From assembly GCA_900541125.1 (NCBI GenBank), contig UQIK01000030.1, positions 1-24,366 on the forward strand: 24,366 nucleotides of DNA, in the 5' to 3' direction. A program made the position numbers and the translations under genes. The notes beneath the pieces were generated by a model. That model made no database searches. It saw only the letters and a list, made by a program, of their open reading frames with translations, and was not told the DNA's origin. The stretch comes from an uncultured Collinsella sp. (GTDB lineage: Bacteria > Actinomycetota > Coriobacteriia > Coriobacteriales > Coriobacteriaceae). Position 1 is the first letter of the stretch; each line of letters begins with the position of its first letter. Of this stretch, positions 6,876 through 14,877 are shown in pieces.

Positions 6876-7310
6876 CTACTGGTTTGTTTGCCCCTCGAGC
6901 ATGCCGTCGAGGGTGCGCCAGGCGAGCTCGGCGCATTTGACGCGGGCGGGCATGTGCGAGATGTCCTGAAGCTGGGCGGCCTCGTCCAGGTCTTCCAGGT
7001 CTTCCTCGGAGAGCTGCTCGCCGCGGATCATGGCGAGGAAGAGCTCTGCCAGGCGGTGAGCTTCCTCGACGGTCACGCCGGTGATGAGGTCGGCCATGAT
7101 GTCGGCACTGGCCTGGCTGATGGCGCAGCCGTGGCCGGTAAAGGAGGCCTCCTCGATCACGTTGTTCTCGACACGTAGCTGCAGGGTGAGCTCGTCTCCG
7201 CAGCTGGGGTTGATGCCGTCGTGCTCGTGCGTGGGAGCATCCATCTCGTACTTATAGTCGGGGTGCGAGTTGTGCTCCATAAATGTGGTGGAGGTGTACA
7301 GATTACCCAT
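6876..7310 (-). CDS. sufU: SufU, sulfur-transfer/Fe-S assembly protein
   Basis: The 144-residue protein is IscU-like and has the SufU zinc-site ligands: Cys37 and Asp39 in NPSCGDELTL, Cys62 in GHGCAISQAS, and Cys126 in RVKCAELAW. The insertion between the second and third cysteine is longer than in IscU, as is usual for SufU. In Gram-positive bacteria SufU accepts sulfur from SufS and passes it to SufBCD. The start at 7310 overlaps the sufS stop by 8 bp, which implies translational coupling. It is the last gene of the operon and is followed by a strong terminator. A longer frame to 7415 would lie wholly within sufS and is rejected. Confidence 0.95.
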   Translation of the reverse strand: MGNLYTSTTFMEHNSHPDYKYEMDAPTHEHDGINPSCGDELTLQLRVENNVIEEASFTGHGCAISQASADIMADLITGVTVEEAHRLAELFLAMIRGEQLSEEDLEDLDEAAQLQDISHMPARVKCAELAWRTLDGMLEGQTNQ

Positions 7311-8628
7311 TGAACGTGCTCCAAACGTGATGCAGGCCGGCGATGAACTTGTCGATGTCGGCCTTGTCGTTGTAGAAGGCCACGCTGGCACGGCAGCAGG
7401 CAAGGTTTTCGACACCCAGCCAGGTAAGCAGCGGCTGCGCGCAGTGGTGGCCGGCGCGGATGCAGACGCCGTCCATGTCCATGATGCTCGCGACGTCGTG
7501 CGGGTGGATGCCCTTGACGTTAAAGCTCACGACGCCGTGGTGGTTGTCCCAATAGATGGAGCCGATGATCTGGACAAAGTCGAGCTGCATGAGTTCGCCC
7601 ATCAGGTAGTGGACGAGTGCCTGCTCGCGGGCCTGAATGTTCTCGTAACCCACCGTGTTGACCAGGTAGTCGAGTGCCGCGCCCGTGGCGAAGATGCCGG
7701 CGGCGTCCTGCGTGCCGGCCTCGAACTTCTCGGGGACGGGCGCCCAGACGGCGTCCTGCTCGGTGACAGAGTCGATCATTTCGCCGCCGGTGAGCATGGG
7801 CGGCATGGCGTTGAGCAGGTCCATCTTGCCCCACAGCACGCCGATGCCCATGGGGCCCATGGCCTTGTGTGCGCTAAAGGCAAAGAAGTCGGCTCCCAGG
7901 TCGGCCACATCGACCGGCATGTGCGGCAGCGACTGCGCGCCGTCGACGACCAGATAGCCGCCGTACTTGTGGACGAGCTTGCCGAGGTTCTTGACCGGGT
8001 TCTCGACGCCCAGCACGTTAGAAACCTGACCCACGGCCAGAATCTTGGTCTTGGGACCAACCTTGGCAAGAACCTCCTCGGTGGTGAGCTGGCCGGTCTT
8101 AGTGGGGTAGAGGTAGACGAGCTTGGCGCCGGTTTCGCGGCAGACCTGCTGCCACGGGATTAGGTTGGAGTGGTGCTCCATGATGGTGATGACGACCTCG
8201 TCACCGGGCTCGAGCACCGTGGGTGCAAAGCTCTTGGCGACCAGGTTGAGCGACTCGCTCGTGTTGCGGGTGAAGACGACCTCGTTGGCCTGGGCGGCGC
8301 CGATGAGGTCGGCGATCTGTTGGCGGACCTTCGCGATGGCGTCGGTGGCCTCGACGGACAGCGAGTACAGGCCGCGCAGGGGGTTGGCGTTCATGCGCTG
8401 ATAGAAGTCGCGCTCGGCGTCGAGCACACAGGCAGGGCGCTGCGCGGTGGCGGCGCTATCGAGGAAGGCGATCTCGGGGTGCTGCTGGAAGAGCGGGAAA
8501 TGCGCCTTGTAGGGGTTGGTCTCGATGTCTACGGTGGGCCAGCCGCGCGAAGCCTCGTCGCTGGCGTCGAGCTCCATGGGCTCGGGGGCAGTGCAGGTAT
8601 CGCATTTAACGTGCTCGGTGCCGATCAT
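7303..8628 (-). CDS. sufS: SufS, cysteine desulfurase
   Basis: The 441-residue PLP enzyme belongs to the class V aminotransferase fold. It shows the N-terminal FLDSAATAQRP block (55-65), TRNTSESLN (120-128), MEHHSNLIPW (150-159), the PLP lysine Lys255 in FSAHKAMGP and the persulfide cysteine Cys396 in RAGHHCAQP. It removes sulfur from L-cysteine for the SUF pathway. About 30 extra N-terminal residues precede the usual start of the fold and contain KCDTC (8-12), a CxxC not typical of SufS. The ATG overlaps the sufD stop in an ATGA, so the genes are translationally coupled. It is flanked by sufD and sufU. Confidence 0.96.
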   Translation of the reverse strand: MIGTEHVKCDTCTAPEPMELDASDEASRGWPTVDIETNPYKAHFPLFQQHPEIAFLDSAATAQRPACVLDAERDFYQRMNANPLRGLYSLSVEATDAIAKVRQQIADLIGAAQANEVVFTRNTSESLNLVAKSFAPTVLEPGDEVVITIMEHHSNLIPWQQVCRETGAKLVYLYPTKTGQLTTEEVLAKVGPKTKILAVGQVSNVLGVENPVKNLGKLVHKYGGYLVVDGAQSLPHMPVDVADLGADFFAFSAHKAMGPMGIGVLWGKMDLLNAMPPMLTGGEMIDSVTEQDAVWAPVPEKFEAGTQDAAGIFATGAALDYLVNTVGYENIQAREQALVHYLMGELMQLDFVQIIGSIYWDNHHGVVSFNVKGIHPHDVASIMDMDGVCIRAGHHCAQPLLTWLGVENLACCRASVAFYNDKADIDKFIAGLHHVWSTFNG

Positions 8629-9896
8629 GCGAGCTCCTCTTCAAAGTTGTCGATCAGGTTGTTGCCCAAGCGGACGACGGCGGCGCGGGTGCGCTCGTCG
8701 GTCGCGGAAAGCGCGGCGTCCTCCAGCTTGGCGCGGATGAACAGGTCCTCGGCGGCATTTTGGTCAAGGCCGCGGCAGGCGAGATAGAACAGCTGCTCGT
8801 CGCGGACGTGGCCGATGGTAGCGCCGTGGTTGCCGGCGACGTCGTCCTCGTCGCAGAGAATGACGGGAACGGTCTTGTTGTCGACGCCCTTGTTGGCCAA
8901 AAGCACCGTCTCGCGCTCGGTGCCGGTTGCACCCTTGCAGCCGTGCACGAGGTCGATGGTGCCGCGGTAGACCTTCTTGGACGTGCCGGTCAGTACGCCG
9001 TTGGCGTCGATCTCGCACTCGGTCTTGCGACCGCGGTGGCGCAGCTCGTAGTTAAAGTCGCGCACCTGCTCGCGGGCGCCCAGGTAGTCAGTATCGATGG
9101 TGACCTTGGCGGTATCGCCCAGCAGGTCGCCGGCAAGGCCGGTGGCGCAGGCGCCGGCACCCAGGACGGTGTGCTGCACGTTGACGCGCGCACCCTCGTC
9201 CAGGAACAGGCCGGTGTCGTCGAGCGCGATCCAGCTATCGTCGAGCGTCTGCGTGCAGGTCACGTTGACGGTGGCGTACTCGTGGGCGCACGCGCGTAGC
9301 ACGGAGCCCACGACGCCTTGGCCGGCAACGGGGGAGTCCAGGGCTATGTGTAGGTCGAGCGTTGCCTGCGGACGGGCGACGACATCGATGGCGGCGATGG
9401 CCGTGGCAGTGTCGACGCCACTCACGCGCACGGTAACCGTGGCGTGCTGGTATGCGGGCACATCGATGACGATGCGCTTGGTGGCGTGGTCGGCCAAGTA
9501 GGTGTAGGCAGCCTCGCCCATGCCGGTCTCGAAGGCTTCAGCAGGGGAGAGCTCCTCCTCGAGCTTGATGGCACCGGCCTGGTAGATGGAGGTGGCGGGC
9601 ACGTCAAGCTCGGTCTCGGGCGTGATGCGGGCGCGGTCGGCGGCATCGCCAGGGGCGGAGGCGCGGCGCTCGGGGAGGCGCTCGGCCATGGCGTCCATGG
9701 CGGCGTCGAACGCGTCTGCCACGCCAGCAAACTGCTCTTCCAAGCCCTCAGCCTCAACGGCCTCGGCGGGAGCGGCGGCAAGCTCGTCAGAGAGCTCGAG
9801 CTTGGTCTGGTTCATCTTGAGCCAACCCCAAGTGGCAGCCGGCATCGCATTGACCTGCTCAAGGGTGGTAGCAGCGGTGTTCGTGGTCTGTTTCAT
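8625..9896 (-). CDS. sufD: SufD, SUF scaffold subunit
   Basis: The 423-residue protein has the SufB/SufD beta-helix family's C-terminal core: RHRGRKTECEIDANGVLTGTS (about 285-305), YRGTIDLVHGCKGA, VPVILCDEDDVAGNHGATIGH and LFYLACRGLDQNAAEDLFI. The N-terminus carries the typical PAATWGWLKMN segment (19-29). SufD pairs with SufB and two SufC subunits to form the cluster scaffold. Its ATG overlaps the sufB stop codon by one base (TAATG), and AAGGAG lies upstream. The middle region (about 40-95) is alanine- and acid-rich and poorly conserved, as is usual in the family. Confidence 0.93.
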   Translation of the reverse strand: MKQTTNTAATTLEQVNAMPAATWGWLKMNQTKLELSDELAAAPAEAVEAEGLEEQFAGVADAFDAAMDAMAERLPERRASAPGDAADRARITPETELDVPATSIYQAGAIKLEEELSPAEAFETGMGEAAYTYLADHATKRIVIDVPAYQHATVTVRVSGVDTATAIAAIDVVARPQATLDLHIALDSPVAGQGVVGSVLRACAHEYATVNVTCTQTLDDSWIALDDTGLFLDEGARVNVQHTVLGAGACATGLAGDLLGDTAKVTIDTDYLGAREQVRDFNYELRHRGRKTECEIDANGVLTGTSKKVYRGTIDLVHGCKGATGTERETVLLANKGVDNKTVPVILCDEDDVAGNHGATIGHVRDEQLFYLACRGLDQNAAEDLFIRAKLEDAALSATDERTRAAVVRLGNNLIDNFEEELA

Positions 9897-11308
9897 TATC
9901 CGATCGCTCCTTCCATCTCGAGCTTGATCAGGTTGTTCATCTCGACGGCGTACTCCAGCGGCAGCTCCTTGGAGACCGGGTTGGCAAAGCCGTTGACGAT
10001 CATGGTACGGGCTTCTTCCTCCGAGATACCGCGGCTCATCAGGTAGAACACCTTATCGTCGCCGATACGGCCGATGGTGGCCTCGTGGCCGATGTCGACA
10101 TTCTTGGCGCGGATGTCCATGGCCGGAATAGTGTCGGAGCGGCTCTGGTCGTCGAGCATCAGCGACTGGCAGCTCACGGTTGCCTTGGAGCCCTCGGCCT
10201 TGGGTGTCGCCACGATAGAGCTGCGGAACGTCTGGATGCCGCCGCTCTTGGAGATGCCCTTGGTCTCGACGGTTGCCGAGGTATCGGGCGCGTTGAGCAC
10301 GACCTTGCAGCCGGTATCGAGGTTCTGGCCGGCGCCGGCAAAGGTAATGCCGGTAAAGCTCGAGCGGGCGCGGCGTCCGTTGAGCACGCTCATGGGGTAG
10401 AGGTAGCCCACGTGGCTGCCGAAGGAGCCGCTGATCCACTCGATGTCGCCATCCTCGTCCACGCGCGCACGCTTGGTGTTGAGGTTGTACATGTTCTTGG
10501 ACCAGTTCTCGATGGTCGAGTAGCGCAGGTGCGCACGCTTGCCCACAAAGAGCTCGACGGCGCCGGCGTGGAGGTTGGCCACGTTGTACTTGGGCGCGGA
10601 GCAGCCCTCGATAAAGTGCAGGTCAGCGTCGTCCTCGACAATGATGAGCGTGTGCTCAAACTGGCCGGCGCCCTTGGCGTTAAGGCGGAAGTAGCTCTGC
10701 AGTGGGAAATCGAGCTTGGTGCCCTTGGGCACGTAGACAAACGAGCCGCCCGACCATACGGCGCCGTGCAGGGCCGCAAACTTGTGGTCGGTGGGCGGGA
10801 TGAGCGTCATAAACTTCTCGTGGATGAGCGGTTCCCACTGCGGGTCGTGCAGGGCCTCCTCGATGCCGGAGTAGACGATGCCCATCTTGGAGGCGGTGTC
10901 CTGCATGTTGTGGTAGACGAGCTCGGAGTCGTACTGCGCGCCGACGCCTGCCAGGTAGCTGCGCTCGGCCTCGGGGATGCCCAGGCGCTCAAAGGTGTTC
11001 TTGATGTCGTCGGGCACCGACTCCCAGTCGTGCTTTTGGTCGGTGTTGGGCTTGACGTAGGTGACGATGTTGTCCATGTCCAAGCCCTCGATGGAGGGGC
11101 CCCACGTCGGATCCGGGAAGCGGTTGAAAATCTCGAGGGACTTGAGGCGCAGGTCGAGCATCCACTGCGGCTCGTCCTTCTTGGCGCTGATCTCGCGCAC
11201 GATGTCGGGCGTGATGCCGGCGTCGAGGCGCTCGAATCCCTCCTCGCCATAGGTGAAGTCGTAGAGGCTGCGGTCGATGTCCGCGACCTCGGTGCGGTTC
11301 TTGGTCAT
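9896..11308 (-). CDS. sufB: SufB, SUF scaffold subunit
   Basis: The 470-residue protein is a typical SufB. It has the N-terminal EPQWMLDLRLKSLEIF (46-61), HGAVWSGGSFVYVPKG (181-196), HFIEGCSAPKY, the ENWSKNMYNLNTKRA block (about 270-284) and the C-terminal GHEATIGRIGDDKVFYLMSRG. A conserved cysteine lies in the VSCQSLMLDDQSRSDT stretch. SufB provides much of the nascent cluster site in the SufBC2D complex. It starts 12 bp after the sufC stop, behind AAAGGGG, and its stop overlaps the sufD start by one base. Confidence 0.97.
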   Translation of the reverse strand: MTKNRTEVADIDRSLYDFTYGEEGFERLDAGITPDIVREISAKKDEPQWMLDLRLKSLEIFNRFPDPTWGPSIEGLDMDNIVTYVKPNTDQKHDWESVPDDIKNTFERLGIPEAERSYLAGVGAQYDSELVYHNMQDTASKMGIVYSGIEEALHDPQWEPLIHEKFMTLIPPTDHKFAALHGAVWSGGSFVYVPKGTKLDFPLQSYFRLNAKGAGQFEHTLIIVEDDADLHFIEGCSAPKYNVANLHAGAVELFVGKRAHLRYSTIENWSKNMYNLNTKRARVDEDGDIEWISGSFGSHVGYLYPMSVLNGRRARSSFTGITFAGAGQNLDTGCKVVLNAPDTSATVETKGISKSGGIQTFRSSIVATPKAEGSKATVSCQSLMLDDQSRSDTIPAMDIRAKNVDIGHEATIGRIGDDKVFYLMSRGISEEEARTMIVNGFANPVSKELPLEYAVEMNNLIKLEMEGAIG

Positions 11309-11320
11309 TGCGTCGCCCCT

Positions 11321-12121
11321 TTACGCCTGCTGCTCGGCAGCAGCGGACTCGGCCTGGGCGCGCTGCTCGGCGGCCTCGCGCTCGAAGGTCTCAAAGCCGT
11401 TCTTGTCGATCCAGGGGATGAGCGAGGCATCGTCCTCGCGCACGATGTGACCCTTGACCATAACGTGGACGCGGTCGACATCCAAGTGCTCCAAGATGCG
11501 CGTGTTGTGCGTGATGATGAGCATGGAGCCGTCGCAGCTCTTGCGGTAGGCGTCCATGCCGTGGCTGACGGTGGAAAGTGCGTCGACGTCCAAGCCTGAG
11601 TCGGTCTCGTCGAGGATGGCGAGCTTGGGCTGCAGCAGCAGAAGCTGGAGCATCTCGACCTTCTTTTTCTCGCCGCCCGAGAAACCCACGCCCAGCTCGC
11701 GGTTGAGGTAGGCGGTATCCATGTTGAGCTCGGCCGCGAGCTCCTTCACGCGGCGGCGGAACTCCTTGCCCTTCATCTCCAGGCCGGGGCGGCCGGCGAT
11801 GCTGGCGCGCAAAAAGCTCGACAGTGGCACGCCCGGAATCTCGACCGGGGCCTGGAAGCTCAGGAACAGGCCGGCGCGCGAACGCTTGTAGGTGGTGAGC
11901 TCGGTGATGTCCTGGCCGTCAAAGACGATGCGGCCGTCGTTGACCGTGTAGACGGGGTCGCCCATGACCAGGTGGCCGAGGGTGGACTTGCCGGCGCCGT
12001 TGGGTCCCATCAGCACGTGGGTCTCGCCGGCGGCGACGTTGAGGTTGACGTTGTGGAGGATGGTCTTCTCGTCCACGGAGGCGGTCAGACCTTCGATGGA
12101 AAGCAGCGGATTTGCGCTCAT
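11321..12121 (-). CDS. sufC: SufC, SUF ATPase
   Basis: The 266-residue ABC-type ATPase has Walker A GPNGAGKST (39-47), a Q-loop in LSFQAPVEIPGV (87-98), the signature FSGGEKKKVE (147-156), Walker B with LAILDETDSGLD (167-178) and the switch histidine in IITHNTRIL. The DETDSGLD motif distinguishes SufC from transporter ATPases. It drives shape changes in SufBC2D. The start at 12121 follows GAGAGGGA at proper spacing. The frame extends to an ATG at 12151, but that has no ribosome-binding site. The C-terminus is an Ala/Gln/Glu-rich tail. It is the first gene of the suf operon. Confidence 0.96.
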   Translation of the reverse strand: MSANPLLSIEGLTASVDEKTILHNVNLNVAAGETHVLMGPNGAGKSTLGHLVMGDPVYTVNDGRIVFDGQDITELTTYKRSRAGLFLSFQAPVEIPGVPLSSFLRASIAGRPGLEMKGKEFRRRVKELAAELNMDTAYLNRELGVGFSGGEKKKVEMLQLLLLQPKLAILDETDSGLDVDALSTVSHGMDAYRKSCDGSMLIITHNTRILEHLDVDRVHVMVKGHIVREDDASLIPWIDKNGFETFEREAAEQRAQAESAAAEQQA

Positions 12122-12185
12122 GCTGTCCCTCTCTGTATATGGTGTACTCATAGGTGTACTAAACCCTAGGAATCTTCTCGGAATA

Positions 12186-12213
12186 AAGTTACTATGGGTT
12201 CGGCGTTAGTCAA
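12186..12213 (-). promoter_or_regulatory. Candidate suf operon promoter
   Basis: On the minus strand TTGACT (12208-12213) lies 16 bp upstream of TAACTT (12186-12191). This leaves about 65 nt to the sufC start. The -35 matches consensus at five of six positions. It overlaps the inverted repeat at 12206-12229. Confidence 0.5.
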
Positions 12214-12229
12214 GGGAAAACCCGACTAA
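12206..12229. promoter_or_regulatory. Inverted repeat over the suf -35 box
   Basis: TTAGTC (12206-12211) and GACTAA (12224-12229) are perfect inverted halves, with GGG and CCC forming an inner pair. The left arm coincides with the -35 element of the candidate suf promoter. This is a good position for a repressor such as the divergent Rrf2 protein. Binding is inferred. Confidence 0.45.
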
Positions 12230-12249
12230 TCCACTCGACTTTTTAGATG

Positions 12250-12323
12250 TGGGACATAATAATCAGGTTTGTTTGCCCCGCGTGCATAAGATTTGGGACA
12301 AACACTCCTGGTATTTTGTCCCA
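12250..12323. promoter_or_regulatory. TGGGACA half-sites upstream of the rrf2-type gene
   Basis: TGGGACAAA (12294-12302) and TTTGTCCCA (12315-12323) form a perfect 9-bp inverted repeat with a 12-bp spacer, ending 20 bp before the regulator start codon. A third half-site TGGGACA sits at 12250-12256, beside a -10-like TAATAAT. The symmetry suggests autoregulation of the Rrf2-type gene. The protein that binds is unproven. Confidence 0.5.
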
Positions 12324-12343
12324 GCAACGATGGGAGGGTAGGT

Positions 12344-12775
12344 ATGCTCATTTCTTCCAAGGGCCGCTATGCCCTCCGGCTGATGATCTATATCGCGGCG
12401 CTCGGCGACGCCGAGGGCAAGATTGCCCTGCGCGAGGTTGCCGACCGCGAGCATATCTCGCAAAAGTATTTGGAGCAGCTGGTTCGTCCGCTTATGAAGG
12501 CTGGCCTGCTTAAGAGCGTGCGCGGCAAGGGCGGCGGCTACATGATGGCCAAGGATCCCTCCGAGGTACGTGCGGGTGACATCCTGCGCGCCGTCGAGGG
12601 CAGCACGGCGCCCGTGGCGTGTGACGGCATCGACAACAGCTGCACCCGCAGCGATTTGTGCTCGACCGTCAAGTTCTGGCGCGGTCTGGACGACGTGATC
12701 GAAAAATACGTCGACGGCGTGACGTTGGCCGACCTAGCTGCCGTTCCCGAGATCAACTTTGACATTAAGCTGTAG
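12344..12775 (+). CDS. Rrf2-family (IscR-like) transcriptional regulator of the suf locus
   Basis: The 143-residue protein opens with the family motif MLISSKGRYALRLMIYIA. It has the winged-helix segment EHISQKYLEQLVRPLMKAG (36-54) with the wing VRGKGGGYMMAKDP (59-72). Three cysteines, Cys93, Cys100 and Cys106, match the place where IscR-type members bind a [2Fe-2S] cluster, here spaced C-x6-C-x5-C. The start at 12344 follows GGGAGGG. It is divergent from sufC over a region with several inverted repeats, so Fe-S-responsive control of the suf operon and of itself is the likely job. Known relatives include IscR and SufR-like Rrf2 proteins. Confidence 0.9.
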   Translation: MLISSKGRYALRLMIYIAALGDAEGKIALREVADREHISQKYLEQLVRPLMKAGLLKSVRGKGGGYMMAKDPSEVRAGDILRAVEGSTAPVACDGIDNSCTRSDLCSTVKFWRGLDDVIEKYVDGVTLADLAAVPEINFDIKL

Positions 12776-12803
12776 GTTGAGCGCAATTCCTTAAGATTTC
12801 GCG

Positions 12804-12863
12804 GAGGGTTGTTGCCGTTTACCGAGGGGTTGTTGTGTAACAACGGGCGAGCTGCAATACTAA
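12804..12863 (+). promoter_or_regulatory. Direct and inverted GTTGTT repeats upstream of the wall-protein gene
   Basis: GAGGGTTGTTG (12804-12814) recurs as GAGGGGTTGTTG (12824-12835), with the GGTTGTTG cores 21 bp apart, about two helical turns. The second overlaps an inverted repeat GTTGTT-gtgt-AACAAC (12829-12844). A TACTAA (12858-12863) is a -10 candidate. Helical phasing suggests a regulator site; none is proven. Confidence 0.4.
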
Positions 12864-12914
12864 CTTTTATCTTTGCAAACTGAACTTTAACTACACCAAT
12901 GCAGGGAGGATCTT

Positions 12915-14675
12915 ATGCAGCCCAAGCATTCTGCTATTGTCGCGGGTCTGACGCTGGCGCTTTCGTTTGGCGCCGTTTCCGCGCCGGCACCCGCCGCTGC
13001 CGAGGAGCCCACGCCGGGCATTGCCTCGGATGCCACCGATATCGATAAGGGTCTCTACACCCAGCAGTCCTTCTCGGGCGTGCTGAGGTCGGTCCAGGGC
13101 GTTTCGTTTGTCAACGTGACTCCCGAGATGAAGTACTTTACCAAGTACGAGAGCCATGGTAACTACAACCAGGGATTTTCGTATGGTGACGGCTATAACG
13201 CACTGGGTTACTATCAGTTTGATCGCCGCTGGTCGCTCATTCCGTTTATGAAGCAGGTTTACAACTACGATTCTGCCAAGTACAGCATGCTCAAGGATGC
13301 GATTGATCGCGGCAGCGAGATTTCCAACACGAGCAATGCCATGTACGAGAACGGCCAGCTCACCGAGTTGGGCCGTATTGCGCAGGAGGCCTTCCAGGGT
13401 GCTTACAACACCGATCCTGTTGAGTTCTCAGCACTTCAAGATGCTTATGCGTACAACTCGTACTATGCGGTGACCGAGGCGTGGCTCAAGAGCGGCCTGG
13501 GTATTGATATTTCGGGCCGCGCTGACTGCGTCAAGGGCATGGTGTGGAGCATTACCAACATGTGCGGCACTGGTGGCTGCAGGGACTTTTTCCGCTGGGC
13601 GAATCTTTCCAACGATATGTCCGATCGCGAGTTTGTGACGGCGCTTTCCAATAGCGTAGTCAACAATGTCGCCACTAAGTTTTCGAGTCAGCCCCAGTAT
13701 CATGAGGGCTGGAAGAACCGCTACCGCAACGAGCTAAAGGACTGCTTGGTTTATATCGCTGAGGACGAGGCTGCCGCCGCGACACCCGTGCAGCCCGAGC
13801 CCACACCGGTGCCCTCTCCGACACCTGATTCGAATGACGACTCGAGTGACGATGCCAACGATGACAGGATGGATGCGCCCTCGACCGATGCTGACGGTAA
13901 TGGCTCTGCTGGTGGCACTACCAACGACGGCTCTACCTCGAACGGCTCCAATTCGAACGGCTCTGCTGCGGGCGATTCGTCTTCAAGCTCTGCCGGCAAT
14001 ACGGACAGCGACGCTTCTGGTTCGACCGACGCTGACACCTCTAACTCATCCACCGGCTCGAGCGATTCGTCCGTTGACACCGGCTCTAACAACGGCTCTG
14101 GCTCTGACGCAACCCCTGATTCCGATGCTTCCAAGGACGACTCGAATAAGGCGCCGGACGCTCCCGTTGCTTCGCCGGACAAGAAGCCTTCTTTCTCCGA
14201 GCAGCTTGGTTCTACGCTGGGTTCTTCGCTGATGGCTGGCGTCAATAACGGCTCGGCCCAGAACAAGGACAACTCTGATCAGGCTTCCACGGAAAAGACC
14301 GAGGCCGCAAAGGGCGACTCCAAGGACAAGGCTTCTGAGAAGACCGAATCCGATAAGGGTTCTAGCTCTGGGGAGAAGGACGAGAACAAGGGCAAGACCG
14401 AGGACGGAAAGCAGCAGGGCGAGGACGGCGGCAAGGGCAACACCGACAACCAGAACCAAGAGCAAAATGACTCCAAGACGGTGACCACTACAACCACGAC
14501 GACTACAACGACCAAGTCATCTGGCGGTAACATGCCCAAGACGGGCGACCTTATCGTTATGGCGAGCCTTGCCAGTGCAAGCTTGGCCACACTGGGCGCT
14601 ACGTCTATCGTAAGTGGTAAGCATAAGCTCGATCAGCAGAAGAAAGCTTCTGGGGAGGACGGCTCGGAGGAGTAG
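12915..14675 (+). CDS. Wall-anchored protein with a lysozyme-like N-terminal domain
   Basis: The 586-residue protein has a signal peptide (residues 1 to about 29, cleavage after PAAA) and GGGAGG upstream of the start. Residues about 70-275 form a folded domain with YESHGNYNQ (78-86) and ALGYYQFD (96-103). The pattern of a Glu-Ser-x-Gly and a downstream G-x-YQFD resembles phage tail and VgrG-type lysozyme-fold domains, with Glu79 as the candidate catalytic acid. Residues about 290-530 are low-complexity Ser/Asp/Asn/Gly then Lys/Glu-rich, ending in a run of threonines. The C-terminus is a sortase signal: MPKTG (540-544), a hydrophobic stretch and a KHKLDQQKK tail. Met replaces the usual Leu of LPXTG. 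Peptidoglycan cleavage is inferred. Confidence 0.8.
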   Translation: MQPKHSAIVAGLTLALSFGAVSAPAPAAAEEPTPGIASDATDIDKGLYTQQSFSGVLRSVQGVSFVNVTPEMKYFTKYESHGNYNQGFSYGDGYNALGYYQFDRRWSLIPFMKQVYNYDSAKYSMLKDAIDRGSEISNTSNAMYENGQLTELGRIAQEAFQGAYNTDPVEFSALQDAYAYNSYYAVTEAWLKSGLGIDISGRADCVKGMVWSITNMCGTGGCRDFFRWANLSNDMSDREFVTALSNSVVNNVATKFSSQPQYHEGWKNRYRNELKDCLVYIAEDEAAAATPVQPEPTPVPSPTPDSNDDSSDDANDDRMDAPSTDADGNGSAGGTTNDGSTSNGSNSNGSAAGDSSSSSAGNTDSDASGSTDADTSNSSTGSSDSSVDTGSNNGSGSDATPDSDASKDDSNKAPDAPVASPDKKPSFSEQLGSTLGSSLMAGVNNGSAQNKDNSDQASTEKTEAAKGDSKDKASEKTESDKGSSSGEKDENKGKTEDGKQQGEDGGKGNTDNQNQEQNDSKTVTTTTTTTTTTKSSGGNMPKTGDLIVMASLASASLATLGATSIVSGKHKLDQQKKASGEDGSEE

Positions 14676-14710
14676 CCTCTCGGTTGCCAGATAACTAAAG
14701 AGTTGGGACA

Positions 14711-14744
14711 GGGTCCGGTGCGAATGCATCGGGCCCGTTTTGTT
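14711..14744 (+). terminator. Terminator of the wall-protein gene
   Basis: An 11-bp stem with two G-T pairs, GGGTCCGGTGC (14711-14721) with GCATCGGGCCC (14726-14736), has loop GAAT and is followed by TTTTGTT. It lies 35 bp after the stop codon. Confidence 0.88.
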
Positions 14745-14877
14745 GTGCAACGATTAGTTATGCCCCCTCACACCTCTTGTTGCTACCGTTGCCCGATATG
14801 TTCGCGCGGCGTCGTCGATACGCGCGAGGCGGTCATTACAATTGGCATCGTGCTGCGATTTAGGGGGGAACGTTTTG

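Noticed and set aside
10085..11599. Plus-strand reading frame of 504 codons
   Set aside because: It is antisense to sufB and sufC, which are clearly coding. High GC leaves the opposite frame open.
12122..12151. Upstream ATG for sufC at 12151
   Set aside because: No Shine-Dalgarno precedes it, while the ATG at 12121 has GAGAGGGA at proper spacing and matches the usual SufC N-terminus.
14703..14709. TGGGACA before the terminator at 14711 as a further regulator half-site
   Set aside because: It lies downstream of a gene, single and without a partner, so chance is the better explanation.
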